Source: CAISCU01 sp051861545 (lineage in GTDB: Bacteria; Bacteroidota; Bacteroidia; UKL13-3). Taken from it: 64,000 bases of DNA. This document shows positions 60,331-64,000 of this stretch, one piece after another. Under the pieces are notes generated by a model that was given only the letters and a program-made list of their open reading frames with translations, did no database searches and was not told the DNA's origin. The stretch is taken from the NCBI GenBank assembly GCA_051861545.1, contig JBIMKP010000005.1, positions 62,001-126,000 on the forward strand, in the 5' to 3' direction. A program made the position numbers and the translations under genes. Within the stretch, counting starts at the first letter, position 1. The number at the start of each line of letters is the position of its first letter.

Positions 60331-61153
60331 TTGATATCAATTGAAGGGTTTTAGGACAATGAGTAAAAACAATTTTTGTTTCGGGATTAGCTTGTTTTAT
60401 TCTACTCAATTTTTCCATGGTTTCTTTTAAATCTGTCCATGAATCAATGAATATTCTAACCAATTGTAAAGGCAAAATTCCCTTGATAAAACAATCAAAA
60501 TCCCAGGCTGCATCCGTAGCAAAGAGTAAATGTGAACTTTCATCATAAAAGCCCAACATTCCTTTGGCATGGCCGGGTAGAAGCAATAGTTTGAAATGAG
60601 GGATTAATGTCCACTTGAATTCTGTTATTCCAAAGTCATTGATTGTTTGTGATGAAATATCTTCAATATACACCACTCTTTCTTTGATATCATTTGGAAT
60701 CAGTTTATGAATAACTCCTTTGCTAACTGCACTGATTCCTTTCAGGTTTTGTGTTTGTTGGAAAGCTTCTTTCGTGCAGACTAATTTTGCATTCGGAAAG
60801 TCTTTCAATCCTGCAATATGATCTGCATGAAAATGTGAGATGATAATGTATTTGATTTCAGTATGATGAATTCCTTTTTTTCTAAGGATTTCAATGGCTT
60901 TTTCATCATCTTTTAACTGAACGGGAGTTGCAAACTTGTAAAGTATTTCAGGGAAATATTTAGTAGCAGAATCAAAGTGATTGCTATAACCTGTATCAAA
61001 CATGATATAACCCAAATCAGGCACATGAATCAATGCCCAAACTGCATAAAAGCGTAGTTTTTTTAATCCTTTTTGGGGATTCACTACTTTCTCATGTGCC
61101 TCACAATAACCGGAAGCAAACAGTTCAGTTTTTATTGTTGCTTCTTTTGCCAT
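60320..61153 (-). CDS. Metallo-beta-lactamase-fold hydrolase
   Basis: The 277-residue protein has SHFHADH (107-112), the metal site of the MBL fold, with a further histidine in LLLPGHAKGM near 192 and the bridging aspartate in FATDAAWDFD near 214. The layout suits lactonases or thioesterase-like hydrolases of the glyoxalase II/AiiA group. It may hydrolyse a thioester or lactone made by the neighbouring enzymes. It overlaps the adenylate-forming gene by 11 bases and the SDR gene by 22 bases. Confidence 0.87.
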   Translation of the reverse strand: MAKEATIKTELFASGYCEAHEKVVNPQKGLKKLRFYAVWALIHVPDLGYIMFDTGYSNHFDSATKYFPEILYKFATPVQLKDDEKAIEILRKKGIHHTEIKYIIISHFHADHIAGLKDFPNAKLVCTKEAFQQTQNLKGISAVSKGVIHKLIPNDIKERVVYIEDISSQTINDFGITEFKWTLIPHFKLLLLPGHAKGMLGFYDESSHLLFATDAAWDFDCFIKGILPLQLVRIFIDSWTDLKETMEKLSRIKQANPETKIVFTHCPKTLQLISNEI

Positions 61154-62130
61154 TCTGTAAATTCTTTGATGCCTTCTTTGGTAGTCATAATTGGCTGATA
61201 CTTCAATAATTCTCTGGCTTTGCTTATGTCCATGGTCATGCTTTTAGATAGAATACCAATACCATATTTTGTCATGGCTGGTTCTTTTCCTCCTTGCAAA
61301 TTTTTAGCAATGAATTCAATGATTCCTGCAGCAAACAATGCAATACCAACCGGTACTTTTTTACTTGGTGGAGTTAAACCCAGTTCTTTTAATGTGTACT
61401 GAATGCTTGGCCACAATTCACTTGGATTACCATCTGAGATATTATAAGCTTCACCATAGGCATTTTCAGGAGCATTGATGGCACATTCCATGGCATGAAT
61501 TACATTTCTTACACAGGTGAAGTCGCAAACGTTTTTGCCATCACCAACTATTTTGAGTTTTCCCTGGTGATAAGCTTCCAACATACGAGGGAATATCACC
61601 GTGTCTTCGGCTCCAATAATGGCACGTGGACGCAAGGCAAGGGTTTTGAAATGAGCTTCGTTTGAATCCAATACCATTTTCTCTGCCATCAATTTGGTGA
61701 TGGCATAATCATTTACCATTTTTTCTGGAAGTGGTTCTGATTCTTTGATATTGAATCGGTCTTTGTAGGTGAAGTAAATACTGGGAGTGGAGATAAAAAT
61801 AAATTGCTTCACACCATTCTTTTTACCTGCTTTTAAAAGATTCTCAGTAGCCAACACATTCGATGCATAAAAATGCTCATAAAAGCCAAATGGTGATGAA
61901 AGTGCTGCACAATGAATAATGATATCAACCTCATTTGTTAGTTTTTCGCAAAAGGAATATTCTTCTAAATCACCTTGAATAAATGTACATGAATGTGCTT
62001 CCAGTTCCTCTTTTTTTAGTGCCCTTCTTGATGTAGCTATAACCTTGTAATCAGCATGCTTGCCAAAGTACTTAGCTGCTCTTCCTCCCAGAAATCCTGC
62101 GGCTCCCGTTATTAATATTGTTTTTTGCAT
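61132..62130 (-). CDS. NAD(P)-dependent extended SDR (3-beta-HSD/epimerase family)
   Basis: The 332-residue protein has the nucleotide motif ITGAAGFLGG (7-16) and the catalytic YAITKLMAEK near residue 141. RPRAIIGAEDTVIFPRML near 170 is typical of the 3-beta-hydroxysteroid dehydrogenase/OleD branch of extended SDRs. It could reduce the beta-keto product of the condensing enzyme. It is separated from the Rieske gene by one base. Confidence 0.85.
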   Translation of the reverse strand: MQKTILITGAAGFLGGRAAKYFGKHADYKVIATSRRALKKEELEAHSCTFIQGDLEEYSFCEKLTNEVDIIIHCAALSSPFGFYEHFYASNVLATENLLKAGKKNGVKQFIFISTPSIYFTYKDRFNIKESEPLPEKMVNDYAITKLMAEKMVLDSNEAHFKTLALRPRAIIGAEDTVIFPRMLEAYHQGKLKIVGDGKNVCDFTCVRNVIHAMECAINAPENAYGEAYNISDGNPSELWPSIQYTLKELGLTPPSKKVPVGIALFAAGIIEFIAKNLQGGKEPAMTKYGIGILSKSMTMDISKARELLKYQPIMTTKEGIKEFTEWQKKQQ

Positions 62131-62131
62131 C

Positions 62132-63103
62132 TTACCAGTTTACGTTAAATTTTACTTCACTTTTTAATTCTGAATTTTTACCTGTTTGAAAGGCATAAAT
62201 GTATTTACCAACCATATCTGTTTCATCAGAAACAAATCGTTTTTCAGGGAATTCAACCAGATTCGTTTCTTGTAATTCTAATATGTCTTTGTCTTGTTGA
62301 ATAATCTTCTTAAACATCTGTTTTGCAAATGGAATCAGCATAGGTGTTATCCATGAGATATCTAAAAATATCCTGGCAAAGTACTCGACACCATTTTCGT
62401 TTTCATTTACAATTGCTTCAAATCTTGAAACTGCTTTGTTTTCGGTATTGAAGTATTCAAGTACTGCAATTCCAGGATGTATATAAGTTGAAACTGCTTT
62501 TAATTGCTGCCATTTTTTAGGTAGTATTTTTGTAACAAATCCTTTTGCCGGCTCATGCTCGTAGAAGACCTGAAAACTGTTTTCTGCTTTTACTATTTTT
62601 GCTTGTATCGGGTTTCTTTTTTTCTCTTTTGTTCTGATTAATCCATCGTGAACATAATGGGTATGACTTCCTTCAAGAAAATTTTCCAGGACATTGGATA
62701 ATTGAGCAGTAATATTTCCTTTTAAAAAGATCTGTGCTTTTTGTTCTGATAGTTCAGGTAACAAAGCTTCCTGATTTGAACTTAACCAAATGAGCCCGTA
62801 TTTTTCACGAACAAAATATCTTTTCAACTGACAATCGATTTTGCCTTGTTTTACAGGAATGTTTGTATTGACACCCGATTCAGAATCGAAAGTCCAGCCA
62901 TGGTATTTACAGCGGATTTCACCATTGATGATTTTTCCTTGAGATAAAGCCAATCCACGGTGCGGACAATAATCTTCATAAGCAAAAATGCCTTTTACAG
63001 AACGAATGATTACTACAGGTGTTTTTTGATTAACGACCTTCATGGTTGAATTCATTTCAAGCTGACTTGAAAATGCGATGGCTGTATAAAAATCAAAGTT
63101 CAT
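62132..63103 (-). CDS. Rieske non-heme iron oxygenase
   Basis: The 323-residue protein has the Rieske motif CPHRG (46-50) and CKYHGW (65-70), and the mononuclear iron motif NVLENFLEGSHTHYVHDG (137-154, His147 and His152). This is the single-component alpha subunit type (VanA-like). The electron-transfer partner is not in the window. It should hydroxylate or demethylate an intermediate of the operon's pathway. It overlaps the upstream gene by 11 bases. Confidence 0.9.
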   Translation of the reverse strand: MNFDFYTAIAFSSQLEMNSTMKVVNQKTPVVIIRSVKGIFAYEDYCPHRGLALSQGKIINGEIRCKYHGWTFDSESGVNTNIPVKQGKIDCQLKRYFVREKYGLIWLSSNQEALLPELSEQKAQIFLKGNITAQLSNVLENFLEGSHTHYVHDGLIRTKEKKRNPIQAKIVKAENSFQVFYEHEPAKGFVTKILPKKWQQLKAVSTYIHPGIAVLEYFNTENKAVSRFEAIVNENENGVEYFARIFLDISWITPMLIPFAKQMFKKIIQQDKDILELQETNLVEFPEKRFVSDETDMVGKYIYAFQTGKNSELKSEVKFNVNW

Positions 63104-64000
63104 ATTTATTCAGAATTGGGATACCTATTTTATTGGAAACAAATTGAAGTGTCTTCCAAATCAATTTTCTTCCAAATGGTAAATGTTGTATATAGATTAA
63201 AGAATATTCAATGGAAGCTTGTCCGCCACGCATGCGTTTGAAAAGTGAGGCGCCTGAACTAAGATTGAGTAATAAACCACTTTTGAATTTATATAAAAAA
63301 ATCAAATGAATGGCATGAATATATAATCCCTCCTTTTGTGGTGCATCTGTATCATAGCCAACCAAAGGTGAAGTAATGGTGTTTTCAATGATAAACAATC
63401 CTGCAAATGATTTGAGTTTGTTATTGTCATCAACATAACCTTGAAAGTGAATGAGCTTTTGTTCGTAAGAAATCCTGAAATAATCAATAGTAAACTGAGG
63501 ATTGAATTGTGAGTATTTTACAAGGTATAATTTGTTATATAAGTCAAGTGCTTGTTCCAAGTAAGGATACATTTCTTCATGAGAAATATACCTTAGTTTT
63601 TGTTTTTTGATAAGCCTGATGTCGTTGCGATTGTTATTGTGTTTAATCCAAGTATCATAATCTGTATCATAGATATAAACTTGTCGACTTCCCAGTTTGA
63701 TATAACCTTTATCTTCAAATTTATTGATGATTTGCTGATGCTGGTATTCGTTTAATGAACGGAAAATAATAGCATGTTTTGGATATTCTTTTAATAACTC
63801 ATCAGTGATTTCACCAATTTCTTTTCCATCCCATTCAGGATAAGGATTGGTAGAAAGCAGGAAATTATTGACATGAATATTTTTATCGATTTTTCCCAAT
63901 CTTAAAATGATATCAATGAAATTGATGATTCCTAAAACAGGAATTTGAAGAAGCTTATTGTTTACCTTTTGATTGAGTTCATCTTTTGAATAAAGTGCAT
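63093..64000 (-). CDS. GNAT-like acyltransferase, truncated by the window edge
   Basis: The frame stays open past a TTG-initiated stretch at 63899 up to the right edge (upstream residues read YSKDELNQKVNN and IPVLGIINFIDIIL), so the gene starts beyond this window. About 302 residues are visible. The fold pattern (IIFRSLNEYQHQQIINKF, LKSFAGLFIIENTITSPLVGYD, ASIEYSLIYIQHLPFGRK) resembles GNAT/FemAB-like acyltransferases. It is first among the visible genes of the operon. The family call is tentative. Confidence 0.6.
   Translation of the reverse strand, partial: ALYSKDELNQKVNNKLLQIPVLGIINFIDIILRLGKIDKNIHVNNFLLSTNPYPEWDGKEIGEITDELLKEYPKHAIIFRSLNEYQHQQIINKFEDKGYIKLGSRQVYIYDTDYDTWIKHNNNRNDIRLIKKQKLRYISHEEMYPYLEQALDLYNKLYLVKYSQFNPQFTIDYFRISYEQKLIHFQGYVDDNNKLKSFAGLFIIENTITSPLVGYDTDAPQKEGLYIHAIHLIFLYKFKSGLLLNLSSGASLFKRMRGGQASIEYSLIYIQHLPFGRKLIWKTLQFVSNKIGIPILNKYEL

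Noticed and set aside
1..64000. CRISPR arrays and rRNA genes
   Set aside because: No regularly spaced direct repeats with unique spacers and no rRNA sequence were seen anywhere in the window.

Overview
The window is low-GC DNA from a member of the Bacteroidota. The evidence is several secreted proteins with type IX secretion (T9SS) C-terminal sorting domains of both type A and type B, a TonB-dependent receptor with an N-terminal carboxypeptidase-like domain, Bacteroidota promoter boxes (TTG, about 19 nt, TAnnTTTG) instead of sigma70 boxes, and few Shine-Dalgarno sequences. I cannot name a genus from the sequence alone.

Layout. 1-10.5 kb: end of a T9SS protein, an M1 metallopeptidase, a 3-hydroxyacyl-CoA dehydrogenase-like protein, ridA, a PAP2-like membrane protein, a PaaG-like isomerase, a universal stress protein, dxs, an inositol monophosphatase and recR. 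10.5-19 kb: a GT2 glycosyltransferase fused to a sugar-transferase-like domain, a coiled-coil protein, an alpha/beta hydrolase, PpiD, an RsmI-like methylase and a DUF4173-type membrane protein. 19.2-22.1 kb: a TetR regulator with a probable operator, then paaABC (phenylacetyl-CoA epoxidase) closed by a strong terminator. 22-34.4 kb: a three-gene secreted amidohydrolase operon, a GT-C type glycosyltransferase, a GbsR regulator with two paralogous membrane proteins, a lipoprotein/outer-membrane pair and purQ. 34.5-43.3 kb: a carotenoid locus (TonB receptor, crtI, crtB, unknown gene, idi) divergent from a MarR regulator and a crtD-like desaturase. Together with dxs this covers part of the route from isoprenoid precursors to a desaturated carotenoid; no cyclase or ketolase is present. 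43.3-47.1 kb: an outer-membrane protein and an iron-sulfur redox pair.

47.2-51.8 kb: an integrated mobile element of about 4.5 kb at the 3' end of a tRNA-Phe gene, with 16-bp core repeats and integrase arm-type repeats near both ends. It encodes a tyrosine recombinase, a helix-turn-helix protein, an unknown protein, a protein resembling filamentous-phage gene II replication initiators, a P27-family small terminase and a second small-terminase-like protein. There is no large terminase, capsid or tail gene. I read it as a candidate minimal phage satellite, the best candidate here for an undescribed system.

51.9-58 kb: an orphan antitoxin-like gene, a 246-bp MITE with a 5-bp target duplication, two T9SS type A proteins, a duplicated sorting-domain fragment, an OmpA-family protein and a small secreted protein. 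58-64 kb: a tightly overlapping operon running off the right edge (KAS III, adenylate-forming enzyme, metallo-beta-lactamase-fold hydrolase, extended SDR, Rieske oxygenase, GNAT-like protein), probably a small specialised-metabolite or lipid pathway.

All assignments come from reading the sequence and recognising motifs; no database search was run.
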